Positions 13,240 to 24,060 of a DNA stretch of 64,000 nt are shown here, in pieces; the first letter of the stretch is position 1; each line of letters begins with the position of its first letter. This DNA comes from Catonia carolina. Its lineage: Eukaryota > Arthropoda > Insecta > Hemiptera > Achilidae. Location: positions 13,711,274 to 13,775,273 of the forward strand of contig JAQMRL010000014.1 of the NCBI GenBank assembly GCA_035578175.1, in the 5' to 3' direction. A model generated the notes under the pieces. It made no database searches, had not been told where the DNA came from, and saw only the letters and a list, made by a program, of their open reading frames with translations. The position numbers were made by a program, and so were the translations under genes.

Positions 13240-13800
13240 GTATAAACACTCCCTGCCTTGCTGAATACTCATACTGAGACAGACACACTCACGCACGCGT
13301 AGACACTTCCTTCCTAGTCCCAGTAGGTCTATATAGTATTATGTTACACGTTCTGCTGTTTTATTTCTTATTTTGATTGTTTTATTTTGCTTGTACTACA
13401 TTACTATTAAGTTATATTTTTTAACTGAATTTTTTGCTATTACTAGGCTACATTAAACTATTACGTTATGTTTCATAATTATTTACATTGGGAAGAGAAA
13501 GTCGTGTGAGTGTTTCACACATAATTTTTTAGTTGTTACATCTTCTGGGATCATGTAATAACCCCTTTTCCTAAAGGAACTCTGCAGCATCTTCCTCCGT
13601 CCGAATATTATTAAGTAACTCTACAAAATTCATAGCAGACTGCGTAGTAACAAACTGTGAAATCGGAGTGGAGTTGACACTTCGCAGGAATATTGCTAGC
13701 CAGATTGGCGTGCTAGACGCATGAGTGGGAGAATTATGTAACCCTTCAGGGAATTCGGATTTGATAGTGGCATACAGAAAACAGAAAAGACCCGAAAATG
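13240..13800. mobile_element. Composite element A: H-like 3' end plus Merlin-like fragment
   Basis: About 500 bp is shared with 34868-35345 in the opposite orientation: the ctccctgccttgctgaatac block, the agacagacacactcacgca block, an H-type 3' end (gggaagagaaagtcgtgtga, hairpin, taatttttt; 13488-13530) and a coding fragment on the minus strand (13530-13663). A short block at 13743-13795 (CAGGGAATTCGGATTTGATA to AAAAGACCC) appears at the other edge of the sister copy in inverted orientation, as a terminal inverted repeat would. Confidence 0.6.
13535..13663 (-). pseudogene. Merlin/IS1595-like transposase N-terminal fragment, broken
   Basis: The minus-strand reading has NFVELLNNIRTEEDAAEF followed by a stop, then KGLLHD and RRC. 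The sister copy at 34972-35076 reads through this stop. The pattern (F-ELLN-I-TEE-A--FLQE-G-LH--R-C) resembles the short N-terminal region that precedes the zinc-binding residues in Merlin-type transposases of arthropods, recalled from the family and not verified. Only about 35 codons remain and the H-like 3' end abuts the break. Confidence 0.4.
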
Positions 13801-13884
13801 TTAGTACCCCTTGTGGTACTTGACTTTAGTTCCAAAATTACTTTGTGCAAATCCTTTCTTGAGATACTCGGTTCAAACACTGAA

Positions 13885-13966
13885 AACGTTTATTTCCGGT
13901 GAAAATTCGATTTGCAAAAATCGACATAATACAGTTACCTTTCCTATATTTACATACTAGCTAAAG
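13885..13966 (-). mobile_element. H element 5' fragment
   Basis: Minus-strand match to the first 80 bp of H (tcgatttttgcaaatcgaat, ttttcaccgg), decayed, without the TG tract. Confidence 0.55.
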
Positions 13967-14363
13967 TGCCCGTTCTTCAAACGGTTTCCTTGGTGCCGAG
14001 GATGGTCGGTTGGGGTACCGTTTTCGATCCCTGTCAGGTCTGATATTCTATAACTATCCATTGTCATTTACCTCCTTTCAACGGCAGGATTATTATTTAT
14101 GAATAAAAATAGTTGAACGTGAACTAAAGTGAGATCTTGGTGTTTTAAAATTATGCAACGCTTTATTATTTTCATAATAAATGAAAGGTAAATCACAATA
14201 GGAACGCCACGATGGTGACCACTATTAAGACGACTGAATCATTTTTGACAATGTGACCGAGAAAAGGAGTATAAGGTCGCCAACTTGTGGAATGGGTAAG
14301 TAGGTAACTGACTGAATGAATACGGATTTAACCGGCGCGTAGGCCTATGTTTATTTTTATGCA

Positions 14364-15080
14364 TCAGTCTCTCGACTGGTTTGATGCAGTTCTCCAAACT
14401 GTTTTATCTTGAGCAAGTTGTTTCATATCTACATACCTGTAACACCCTACATCTTTTGTAATTTGCTTTCTACATTCTAATCTTTGCCTCCCCCTACAAT
14501 TTACTCCCTCAATATTACCCTCCATTATTGATAGCCCGATACCTGGATGTCTTAAGATATGCCCCACTAGCCTATCCCTTCTTTTGGTAAGATGCTTCCA
14601 TATACTTCTTTTTTCATCCACTCGCCTAAGAACCTCTAAATTACTCATTTTGTCCACCCACCTAATCTTTAACATTTTCCTATAACACCACAATTCAAAA
14701 GCTTCTATCCTCTTCTTTTCTACAGCCCCTATCACCCACGTTTCACTCCCGTATAATGCTACACCCCAAACATAATGTTTAAGACATTTTTCTTTATCTA
14801 TAAATCAATGTTTGTACTCAGTTCATTTTTTATTTCAAAGGCTTTTCTAGCTTGAGCAATTCTGCTTTTGATATCACTTGTGCTTCTACCATCCTTTATT
14901 ATTTTACTCCCTAGATAGCAGAATTCCTCCACTTCTTGTATGTTTTCGTTGCCTACTTTTACATTTCCCATCTCTTCTATACCACTCTTGCTGCTGCTCA
15001 ACACTTTCGTTTTGTTCTTATTAATTCTCATGAAGCAATCCTTTCTCATGATCTCATCCACATAGATAGATCTATTAAAT
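14364..15080 (-). pseudogene. LINE ORF2 C-terminal half remnant
   Basis: Minus-strand frames read INKNKTKVLSSSKSG (near 15030-14985), VEEFCYLGSKIIKDGRSTSD (near 14930-14870), IKSRIAQARKAFEIKN, then after a frame change KKRIEAFELWCYRKMLKIRW (near 14715-14655), EVLRRVDEKRSIWKHL, RRDRLVGHILRHPG, NCRGRQRLECRKQI and WRTASNQSRD with a stop near 14364. This is the classic C-terminal tail of arthropod endonuclease-reverse transcriptases (YLGS-I--DG, RIEAFEMWCYR, GHLLRH, RGRPR). The RT core and endonuclease are missing; a segment near 14750-14800 joining the two frames is deleted. Confidence 0.85.
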
Positions 15081-15417
15081 AAAATTGAGTGAAAGAACAT
15101 TATTTAATTGAATTACGGCGAGAAATATTAAAATACGAACGGAACATTGAACAAAACTCTTAAGGCGAGCGACGGACTTCAGAAACGATAATTATAGAAC
15201 ATTAACCAGTAAACTATTAAAATATTAATTCATTAACAGCTGAGATAGACTTTATAAAATATATTTTAATAATAATAATAACTAAAGAATTTCTAAAATA
15301 TTCTAAATTCCATTTTTTAAAAGCCAGTCAGATTCAATTAAAATTTAATTTAAAACCCGATTTTCTTTTGTTTTATTTTGATTGTAATTTGTTTTTACAT
15401 GTGTTTATAATTAGAAG

Positions 15418-15798
15418 TGTTGTTGTTGTTGTTGTTGTTTAGGTCATCAGCCGAAGGCTGGTTTCAACCTGCAGAGGTTTTTCTAAGTAAAACGAGAAGG
15501 ACTGAATGGAAAAGTACGCTTATCAGCATGCCGGGCCCACTGAAAAGCACATATTTTCCACTCTGTAAATGACACCTTCACTTCATTCACCACAGGGTCT
15601 GGCTGTATAATGAAATTCATTACTTTCAGAGGAGATAACTCAGATTAGTGTCTTTTACACCTCTACCTCTTCTGTTTTTAATGATTCAGTCATTTAATTG
15701 GCTGACCTGGTGATAAGAAACAGAACTATTTATTTTAGCTCTGCAACGAACAGATTGAGTGTAAATAATTTGACACTCCACCTGTCCATTATGGGCAG
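15418..15798 (-). mobile_element. SINE-C, full length with target duplication
   Basis: A 381-bp element whose minus-strand 3' end is gatgacctaaac plus six CAA units (15418-15441 on plus as TTG). It is flanked by near-identical direct repeats aattagaag (15409-15417) and aattagagg (15799-15807). The family also contains the stem-like block CAGCCTTCGGCTG beside the tail. No clear tRNA head was identified; GGTTTCAACC (15462-15471) only vaguely resembles a box B. With 53640-54025 it defines the full-length unit. Confidence 0.85.
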
Positions 15799-15807
15799 AA
15801 TTAGAGG

Positions 15808-16438
15808 TAAATGTAATAAATGTTACAATCTGGCGTAGAAACAAAATTTGGGGCATTTTGAACTATTTTACAGACAAAATCACAATTTTATTTGTATATA
15901 TAGTACAAGAGAAAGATAAAACGGTTTTGAAATTTATGACGTGTACGTATTATTTAGTATATGAAATTTTTAACGACTAAAACTTTCTTAAAACGCACCG
16001 ACAAAACTTCTTGAATCACCTTATAGATTTAAGAAACTAATAAAGTTTGTCAATTATTTTTATTTGCACCCTATATCGTAGGTAGCTTAACCATGACCTG
16101 TACAACTAGGAGTGAAACATATTTGCAAAAAAAGAAAACAGAAATAATATGAAATAAAGTTTGTTTGTTTGTGAGTTGTGGATTTTATGTGTTAGGCCTG
16201 CATATAGTTCAAAGTTATGATTTACACTCTTTGCTACTTTTTGCAATAAAAACTTACAACGTACCACTCTATATTTTGCTTATACGCCGTACACAAAGTT
16301 GCAACTCTCCTTTTGCAACATCTTTATAATTAGAATGGTCAACTAAACTTTATTTCTCACAGATCAAATTTTATACGAATTTATAAATAGACTAATAATA
16401 ATAATAATAAAATTTCATATTTGTTAAATAAATATGAA
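15808..16438. other. AT-rich stretch, no gene recognised
   Basis: Nothing coding was recognised. A possible very decayed H end (tagtacaagagaaagataaa) lies near 15900. Short TAA microsatellites occur at 16390-16407. Confidence 0.35.
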
Positions 16439-17590
16439 ATACGAGGGTCTTCTCTAAAGTAAAGACCGTTTTGTTGTAAAACATTTATTCAGAAAAAAAA
16501 CGAGGAGTGACTATTAAATAACAAGACTGACTTTGCAAAAATTTATATTTATATTTTATACATAATCACTTATTGTCACCTTCACTATACATTCCTTCTC
16601 TATCCCTACAACGCTCCATGCGAATTTTCCATGGTTGGAAACAGTACTGGAAGTCATCTTCTGTCAGCTCCTTCAGGACACGTACCGCTTTCTCTTTTAC
16701 AGCTTCCATAGACTCAAATCTTGTCCCTTTTAATGCAGATTCCACCTTAGGGAACAGGTAGAAGATAATAACATGTGATAAAACGCGGTTTTTTACTTAT
16801 GATCCGGAAACGAAACGCCAATCCATGTACTGGAAGAGCCGAACTTCACCGAGAACCAAAAAAGCTCGAATGAGAAAGTCAAAATTTAATGCAATGATGA
16901 TTTTTTTTATATCCATGGGATTGCGTACCTTCACTGGGTTCTTGAAGGTCAAAAAATTAATCAATATAACTACCTTGAGGTACTTTCTTAACTACGTCAA
17001 AGACTATGGAAAAAACGCCCCGTAATGTGGAAGGAAAATCATGGGTTCTCCACCAAGACAATCTGCCAGCCCATTCCGCGTTATCTGTAAGGAGGTTCCT
17101 AGCCAAGTACAGCACCTCAGTGTCAGAACATCCGCCTTATTCACCAGATCTTGCACCATGTGACTTCTACCTGTTCCCTTAGGTGAAATCTGCATGAAAA
17201 GGGACAAGATTTGAGTCTGTGAAAGCTGTAAAAGAGAAAGCGGCAGGTGTCCTGAAGGAGCTGACAAAAAATGACTTCCAGCACTGTTTCCAACAATGAA
17301 AAATTTTCATGGAGCGTTGTAGGGATAGAGAAGGAGTGTATATTGAAGGTGACAATAAGTTATTATGTATAAAATGAAAATTAAATTTTTACAACGTCAG
17401 TCTCGTTATTTAATAGCCACATCTCGTATTAATGCTCTACATAGTCACCATATGAATTAAGAAATTTGTCATAGCGATTCATATTCTTCTGCCGCCAGTT
17501 CATTTAGCCACTGATTCACAGCATCTTCAAGTTTATCGTCACCTTCGAATTGCTTACCACCCAAAAGTTTTTTCAGTTTGTTTGTTAAAC
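16439..17590 (-). mobile_element. Second mariner family, 3' remnant, split by a fold-back mariner
   Basis: A mariner-type terminus TACGAGGGTCTTCTCTAAAG starts at 16439 and is followed by its 3' region. After the nested element 16501-17426 the sequence continues (17429-17590) with a minus-strand C-terminal transposase fragment reading GGKQFEGDDKLEDAVNQWL and NELAAEEYES. That pattern (GK-F--D-E---AV--WL-EL---YYE) is usual near the C-terminus of mariner transposases. The TIR differs from the CGAGGTGTGGC family. The copy is truncated. Confidence 0.6.
16501..17426 (+). mobile_element. Fold-back mariner copy 1 (rearranged, non-autonomous)
   Basis: Both ends carry the mariner TIR of the 2691 family (left decayed: cgaggagtgactattaaata; right near canonical) and TA follows at 17427. 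Positions 16501-16764 are the 3' end of the element in inverted (minus) orientation. From 16764 the plus strand reads the catalytic half (KTRFFTYD-like near 16780; SPRTKKARMRKSK near 16848-16885; the PPYSPDLAPCDFYLF block near 17128-17180) through to the 3' TIR. The 3' terminal 260 bp thus appears at both ends head to head. Frameshifts and stops make the transposase part dead. The breakpoint near 16763 is identical to that of the copy at 32707-33628. Confidence 0.88.
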
Positions 17591-17791
17591 GAATGATAAC
17601 CTAAAGGTAAACTGTAGAAAATATGATTAACTGAAGGCACCAAACAATGATGCCGCATTTGCGCGCGTGGTGCGGTGCGTTTGTCCCCGAATGGAGACGA
17701 AAACGAAATCAAATAAAGGATCCCGCGGGACCCTCCTGTACAGCAGTGGACTGTATGCGATGCGTGATCTGCTGTGCGTCTTGTGCACGTT

Positions 17792-17903
17792 TTACTGTCT
17801 TGCCTATGTGATTATATAGGAAGGAAGGTATTGTTTTCAAGTCGATTTTAAGAAATCGAGTTTTCACCGGATCTACACGTTTTCAGACCCCCTGAACCCA
17901 AAA

Positions 17904-17972
<69 letters not shown>

Positions 17973-17981
17973 CGCGTGTGT

Positions 17982-18017
<36 letters not shown>

Positions 18018-18063
18018 GTGTGTGTGCGTGCGTGTGTGTGTGTGTGTGTGTGCGCGCGCGCGC

Positions 18064-18160
<97 letters not shown>

Positions 18161-18936
18161 GAGGATATCTCAAGAACGGAACATCGTACGGACTTGAAAC
18201 TTGAAATTTAAGTTACACACTACTACCGGACCCGACATGAACATTTTCATCAAAATCGGTCAACTAGAAGTAGTAGTTTATTCGTGTAATTTTTCAATTT
18301 TTTGCAATTTTCCCAAAAACTGGTCCTACGATTTCTTTTTAAATCGCCTGGTTTACTAAATTTTTTATGCTCTACAAGATAGGATAGGCGCCATGTTTGC
18401 TGAAATTCTTAGTGAGAGTGTTTTCACGTAAAAAAATTTGTTGTTTTAAGATTACGGCTTTATATGCATTTTAGCGCAAAAATGTATATGATAAAAGTTG
18501 TAGAGAATTTAAAATCCTACAACTTTCATTTATAATATTTTTTTGTATAACGCCTAGTTTAGCGGTCATTAGCAATTTTCTGTTTGTTTCTCACGAAAAC
18601 GTGTGAAAACTCGATTTTTTTTAAGATTTCGGCCTTAGTAGGCCTATGCATTTTACGATAAAAAAGTAATAATCAAATTTATAGGAAATTAAAAAATCTA
18701 CGACTTTTATTGAGAGCATTTTTCTCTACAGAGCCTAGTTTAGCGTGAAAGAGTGATTTTCCGTATTTTTAAGCTAAACTGAGGTCGATTTTCATTCTGC
18801 GTTTTTCACTCATAATAAAAATAAGGTTATGTTTTTGGAGGTTTGTTTTTTGTTTATTACTAATGTTAGGTTATATTAGTCATTATTTGCATTGGCAAGA
18901 GAAAGTTGTGTGAGTGCTTCACACCAGATTTTTTTA
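17792..18936 (+). mobile_element. H element copy, full length with giant TG/CG tract
   Basis: 5' block (gtcttgcctatgtgattata, slightly decayed), the conserved ACCGGATCTACACGTTTTCA block, a 252-bp alternating purine-pyrimidine microsatellite, the atatctcaagaacggaacat block, both core modules (about 18440-18600 and 18605-18780), and the 3' end ggcaagagaaagttgtgtga, hairpin with loop GTGCT, cagatttttt. About 890 bp without the tract. It is one of the best copies for building a consensus. Confidence 0.9.
17906..18157. repeat. TG microsatellite with a 27-bp CG core
   Basis: Almost uninterrupted (TG)n with rare C substitutions, containing a pure alternating GC run at 18052-18078. Alternating purine-pyrimidine tracts of this kind are known to favour Z-DNA. 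It lies at the fixed microsatellite site of the H element. The Cys-Val and His-Thr frames over it are not genes. Confidence 0.95.
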
Positions 18937-19424
18937 TTGGTGGGCGTACCCGGAATGCGATGTAAAAAAATACAAAATGTAGCAGCCTCTTACTTCCTTT
19001 TCCAGCGTGAAAAGTCCTCGTGACGAGTGGGAAGTAAAAGCGGAAAGCTCCATCGGGAACGAAAATAACTATTTTTTGTGTTAAAACACTAATTCCTTTA
19101 CTCTTTGTGCTAAAAGGCTGAATTTTAGCTGTAATTATTAAAAAATATGCAGGAACACTATTCTAAAACGCCATATTTTTCCTCTTGAAATTGATCGTGC
19201 TATATGTTCTGAAACATGGAGTAAGTAAACAATACGCTAAAAAACGGGTACGTATTTTGTTTCCAAATTGTTAGAAAAAGCCTTATGCACTCCCTTGTTT
19301 CGTAATTTATACGAAGAAAATAACAAAAAAAAACTTTAAAATGAGCCGTAACAGAAATTTTTGTGTTTTTTACTTGATGAGATACGCGGATCGAAATACA
19401 GGCTTTCTCTTTCATTTTACATAC
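18937..19424. other. No recognised gene
   Basis: Unassigned DNA with moderately GC-containing sequence near 18945-19060. No motif, repeat match or long frame could be supported. Confidence 0.35.
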
Positions 19425-19605
19425 TACAGACCGGTGTACTTTGATGGTTGGGGTTCAATTAACAATACTCTCTCAAGAATGGTCGGCCTGGGTCTGTACG
19501 AGACTGTAACTCATTTACACGTTATACACATCATCCTCATCTCATTGGGTTGATTATCGTCCTGAATTTAACAGATTATGACAAACGCACATTACGGTTT
19601 AAAAA
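19425..19605 (+). mobile_element. SINE-B copy, 5'-truncated
   Basis: Matches SINE-B from accggtgtactttgatggtt to the tail tcattgggttg ... gcacattacggttt. The tRNA-like head is missing. Confidence 0.75.
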
Positions 19606-20007
19606 AAGTATTTAAATAAAATTTAGCGTAGGAGTTACTTTTTTAATAATATAATAATAATAAAATAAAAAATAAACATGATAAAATTATAAACAAGAAA
19701 TAAAGAGCCGACGAGACTTCTGACTACTTAATGTTACTTCATTATATAACATAAGCCTCAAGTGAAATAAAAAAAAACATTCTTAGAGATAAAAATCAAG
19801 TATTTTTGCTATTTGCTATGCCTTCTTAATATAACCAACTTAAAACGTAAACCTACGTAACTGTCTGTAGTTATTATATTTTTTCTTTTAATAAATCGCT
19901 TTTTGTAAAAAAAATTAATTATATTATCTCAACATAGGTAAAACTTAAATGAAATATACTAAAAACTATTTTAAAAAAAATTCAAAACAATTTTTAAAAT
20001 AAACAGA
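19606..20007. other. AT-rich stretch, nothing recognised
   Basis: A TAA-rich stretch near 19650-19672 and otherwise featureless AT-rich DNA up to the next H element. Confidence 0.35.
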
Positions 20008-21003
20008 AAAATTTAGTGTGAAACATTCGTACAACTTTCTCTTGCCAATGCAAATATTGAACTATATAACCTAACATTAGTTATAAAATATTAGAAATAA
20101 ACAAAAAAACTAACCTCAATAAACATAACCTAATTTTAATCATGAGTGAAACACGCAAAATGAAAATCAACCTCAGTTTGGCTTAAAAATACGAAAAATT
20201 ACTCTTTCACGCTAAACTAGGCTCTGTAGAGAAAAATGCTCAAAATAAATTTGTAGATCTTTTAATTCTCTATAATTTCAATTATATACACTTTTGTCGT
20301 TAAAGAGGTTGAAATACTTTTTAAAAAATTCGATTTTTTTTTACACGTTTTCGTGAGAAAAGAAAACAGAAAACCGCTAATTACCGCTAAACTAAGCGTT
20401 ATACAAAAATATGTTTGAAATAAAAGTAAGTAAAATTTTAATAGTAAAGTAATAAAATAGTTAATTTTAACATTTAAATTAAATTCTCTATAACTTTTAT
20501 TATACCTACTACAACACATTTTTGCGCTAACATCCATATTACAGCTGTAATCTTAAAAAACAATTTTTTTACGAGAAAACAACCTTCTCAAGAATTTCAG
20601 CAGATATGGCGCGTATCCTATCTTGTAGAGCATAACAAATTCAGTAAATGAGGCGATTTAAAAAAAATCGTAAGTTCCGTTTTTGAAAAAATCGAAAAAG
20701 TGCAAAATGACACGAATAAACTACTACTTCCGGTTGACCGATTTTAATGAAAATGTTCGTGTGGGGTCCGGTAGTAGTATACTTATGTTTAAAATTTCAA
20801 GTTCGTATGATTCCGTTTTTGAGATATTTTGTTCATGCACACACACACACACACACACAGACCAATCGCTAAAAACATGTTTTCTGGGTTCAGGGGGTCT
20901 GAAAATGTGTAGATCCGGTGAATACTCGATTTCGTAAAATTGACATGAAAACAATACTTTCCTTGATAATATGTGGGCCTATTCATATAGGGATAAGAAA
21001 GCA
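20008..21003 (-). mobile_element. H element copy, near full length
   Basis: Minus-strand H with a decayed 3' hairpin (near 20010-20035), a good inverted block ctttctcttgccaatg, both core modules, only 23 bp of CA repeat (20836-20858) and the 5' block up to 21003. A duplication-like insertion of AT-rich sequence (about 20420-20480) enlarges the second core module. Confidence 0.85.
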
Positions 21004-22065
21004 AAAAAAAAAAAACACCAAAAGAAAGTCTTAATTTTGATTGAAAACCCTGGATCGACTCTCTGGTTACTCTCTGCCTCTACTCTAAAGAACTGGACAC
21101 TAATCAATTTTGAACGAAAAATTTACTTTAGGATTTATTAAATTATTTTATTTTAATTTGGAGTTGATAACACTGATCTGGTAAAAACATAAAGCCAAAA
21201 CATTTATTAACTGCAGACAAATGGATCAAATTTTAACATCCGTTGTTTCGGATAAATTGGAATTTCGATCAGCAAATATCGGATAAATGAATTTGACAGG
21301 AGTCAATGGTGTTTGAGCTAAGACCGGACTGTGAAAAATAAACGATTATCGTTTTAAATATAGTAAAATACATAAAGATATTTATGAATGTAAAACAAAC
21401 GACCGGGTATCGCCAATATTAATACAAAATATAAAAAGTTAAAAACGAAAATTCTTTAGTGGTAAAAACGTACAGTTGGGTGGAGTTTTGAGAAATAATG
21501 TAGGATATAAAATGAGTTGAAATAAAAATAAATATTTCCAACGTTAATAATTCATTGTCCAAATATTTAACAGACTGCGCTATCTTGCGGTAGATTTTAA
21601 GACTATTGTCGCACACGGATGTCTTGTGAATAATTTGTCTAGAAGCGTTTGAATGCGTGGATGTGCGGCACTCTCCTCGCAAAATGTCTTTTGATATATT
21701 ACCATTCCATTTTACTTTATTCCAAAGTTCTCTTTGTTTATCATTCCATTTTATTTTATAAATAAATATTCGGTGTGCCGGCGAAATTATTTTCTTTTAT
21801 TTCATTTCTGTACGGAGTTCAGTTTTGTTTTGAAGACAGATTAAATTTGCTGCCCCTGCAGTCACAAGGTTGATCTTTGACCTGAAAGGTTTGCATGCGT
21901 CCAGACCACGTTGATATATTTTAGAGTACATTATAAAAAAAAATGGTACGGCAAGACACGCTGATTTTACGATTAATCTTACAACAGTAGGGGGATGTAT
22001 AGTAGCCTATCTTTGCGTTTTAAGGCGTTTCCACACGTATTGTATTTTAATAAATAGATTATTTT
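21004..22065. other. No recognised gene or repeat
   Basis: About 1 kb of AT-rich DNA. Two near copies of ttccattttactttatt / ttccattttattttata (near 21706 and 21746) are the only internal repetition seen. Reading frames are short and without motifs. Confidence 0.35.
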
Positions 22066-22273
22066 TACTTTCTCTTGCCTATATGAATATATAGGAAGTA
22101 AAGTATTGTTTTCATGTCGATTTTTTGAAATTGAGCTTTCACCGGATCTATACGTTTTCAGATACATTGAAACCAAAATACATGTTTTTAGCGATTGGTC
22201 TGTATGAGTGTGTGCGCGCGCGCGGTCTGGTGTGTGTGTGTGTGGGTGTGTGTGGGTGTGTGTGGGTGTGTGT

Positions 22274-22312
<39 letters not shown>

Positions 22313-22520
22313 CAAAATATCTCACAATAGAACATAGTACCAGCTTGAAACTTAAAAATTAGGTTAGGTACTACTAGAGGACCCGACACAAACATTTTCA
22401 TCAAAATCGATTAACTGGAAGTAGTAGTTTATTCGTGTCATTTTTCACTTTGTTGCGATTTTCTCAAAAACGGCTTTTATGACTTGTTTTTAATTAGCGG
22501 TAATTGGTGATTTTAACAAT
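22066..22520 (+). mobile_element. H element copy, 3'-truncated
   Basis: Good 5' block, a mixed TG/TGGG microsatellite (22200-22310), the caaaatatctcacaatagaa block and the accggaagtagtagttt region with changes. Near 22490 it jumps into the second half of a core module (attagcggtaattggtgatt) and stops. No hairpin end. Confidence 0.8.
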
Positions 22521-22585
22521 TGTTAAAAAAGGTTCGAACAAACTGGTAATAAACTAATCTGTCTAAAACTATTTGAATCCTGAGG

Positions 22586-23318
22586 GACATAGCCTACTGC
22601 TTGACAACGATCGAAATAGGATTCCCTCCCTTCCCCACGTCTTCTATTTCCGTTCGCACTACGTGCCGGATCGAATATATTGGTACGCACAACACAATAA
22701 TGAGCAATTAATTAATATGAATATTATTTACACTAGATTTTCCTTATCCATAACATTTTGTACAGATTATGTGACCACCAGCAGAAAGTCATTAGTGTTT
22801 CTGTTATTTTTGTTTACTATTAGGTAGTGTAGTCATAATATAACTCAGCAAGTTCTTAATTTATAATGTTAACTGTTAATGTACCTAATAAATTGATACG
22901 ATTTAAATGGAATAAACATTATTCTTTATTTAATTGAGAACAGCTAATTAAACTATGATTTTACGTCAGTTCTACAGTGTTAGGCGACCGTGCAATATTG
23001 GTTTTGTAGTCAGTGCAGTTTTATTATGTTTTGGGTTTGATCGGTTGTTCAATATTCAGATAAATTCGTTTCGATTAAACAAATACAGTGTAAGTGTATA
23101 TTTGTGATTTAAACAGGTACGTGTTAAATAAGTGCAAATAATAATAAATAATAAAGAAATAGTAAGTATGAATATAAATACTGTTGTAGTAATGAGCTGT
23201 ACTAGTAGGCTGACTATCAGAGCTAATGTTTTTGGGACGGTGCGTAATGCGTGGCGGCGCGGATGAAGTGCGGAAGGGAGGGAATCCTATTTCGAAACTT
23301 GTCGGACAGTAGCTTGTG
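22586..23318. mobile_element. Candidate DNA element with diverged inverted ends
   Basis: About 75 bp at 22590-22665 is repeated in inverted orientation at 23240-23315. The shared core is CGAAATAGGATTCCCTCCCT plus TCC, followed by matching blocks CAC, CGC and ACG with gaps. The interior (about 580 bp) is AT-rich and lacks a recognised gene. A minus-strand frame at 23075-23356 and a plus frame at 22573-22827 simply read through these ends. No target duplication was identified, so the call rests on the inverted ends only. Confidence 0.4.
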
Positions 23319-23442
23319 AACATTTTAATTACCGCCATTTTCCACTGAACGGGCACAAAATCAGTCCTTACAGCATTTTACAAAAAAAAAATTAGAACAA
23401 CACGGTAATCTCTCGGTAGCACCTTCTACAGCTAAATATAAT

Positions 23443-23668
23443 AAAAATCTGGTGTGAAACACTCAAACAACTTTCTCTTGCCAATGCAAATAATTAACAA
23501 TATAACCTAACATTAGTAATAAAACATTAGAATTAAGCAAAAAAACTAACCTTTAAAAAACATACCCTATTTTTAATTATGAGTGAAAGAAGCAAAATAA
23601 AAATCAAACACATTTTGGTTTAAAAATACGGAAAATCAATCTTTGACGATAAACTAGGCTCTGTATAG
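23443..23668 (-). mobile_element. H element 3' part, cut by another insertion
   Basis: Intact 3' end on the minus strand (aaatctggtgtgaaacactc, hairpin, then ctttctcttgccaatg) through to aaactaggctctgta, where a TA element begins. The expected continuation gagaaaaatg is not found downstream, so the remainder is lost. Confidence 0.85.
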
Positions 23669-24060
23669 TCACTTGAGTCACGAGTTTGCCCTTGTTTGCA
23701 ACGAGGGGTAAAGGGGGAAAAGCATCAGTGCGCATGCGCGACTGCTTTAATTTCAGTATGACAAACATAACAACTTATATTATACCCAGAGCATTTACAG
23801 TATATCGCTGAACCAACTGAACGAATATAACTGTTTGTTAATGTAAACAGAAATGTCGGTTTCTCGAAAACGTAGTCGAACTAATCACAATGCTGAACGA
23901 AATCAAATATGCGATGTAATAAAATGTTGTGAAGTTGCAAAAAGTTGTAGAGTTATACGAGAGCCAAAAATTTCGCCGAAAATTCAGTACCCTCGGTGAA
24001 ATGACACCAAACAGGCATTTTGAAGGCTGTAATTAAGAGACAAATCTGAAGGTTTCTTAT
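23669..24060 (+). mobile_element. TA-type element, left part, with HTH fragment
   Basis: Starts right after a TA in the H element with TAGTCACTTGAGTCACGAGT, followed by ttgcccttgtttgcaacg, the same terminus as the element at 46006-46758. It shares the promoter-like block down to a small coding region. The right terminus was not found, so the right boundary is approximate. Confidence 0.6.
23853..23999 (+). pseudogene. Transposase N-terminal HTH fragment
   Basis: A 48-residue frame starts MSVSRKRSRTNHNAERNQIC and continues DVIKCCEV before diverging and stopping. The first 28 residues match the minus-strand frame at 46354-46605 (SVSRKRGRTNHSVERNFICN). In that copy the frame goes on into a helix-turn-helix; here it is shortened by deletion of the segment between the two helices. 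No catalytic domain. Probably a non-functional deletion product. Confidence 0.5.

Noticed and set aside
17883..18211. Long Cys-Val and His-Thr-Arg reading frames over TG tracts (also 50748-51040, 54103-54473, 58485-58822)
   Set aside because: All frames of a dinucleotide repeat are open; no conserved protein, and the tract length varies freely among H copies.
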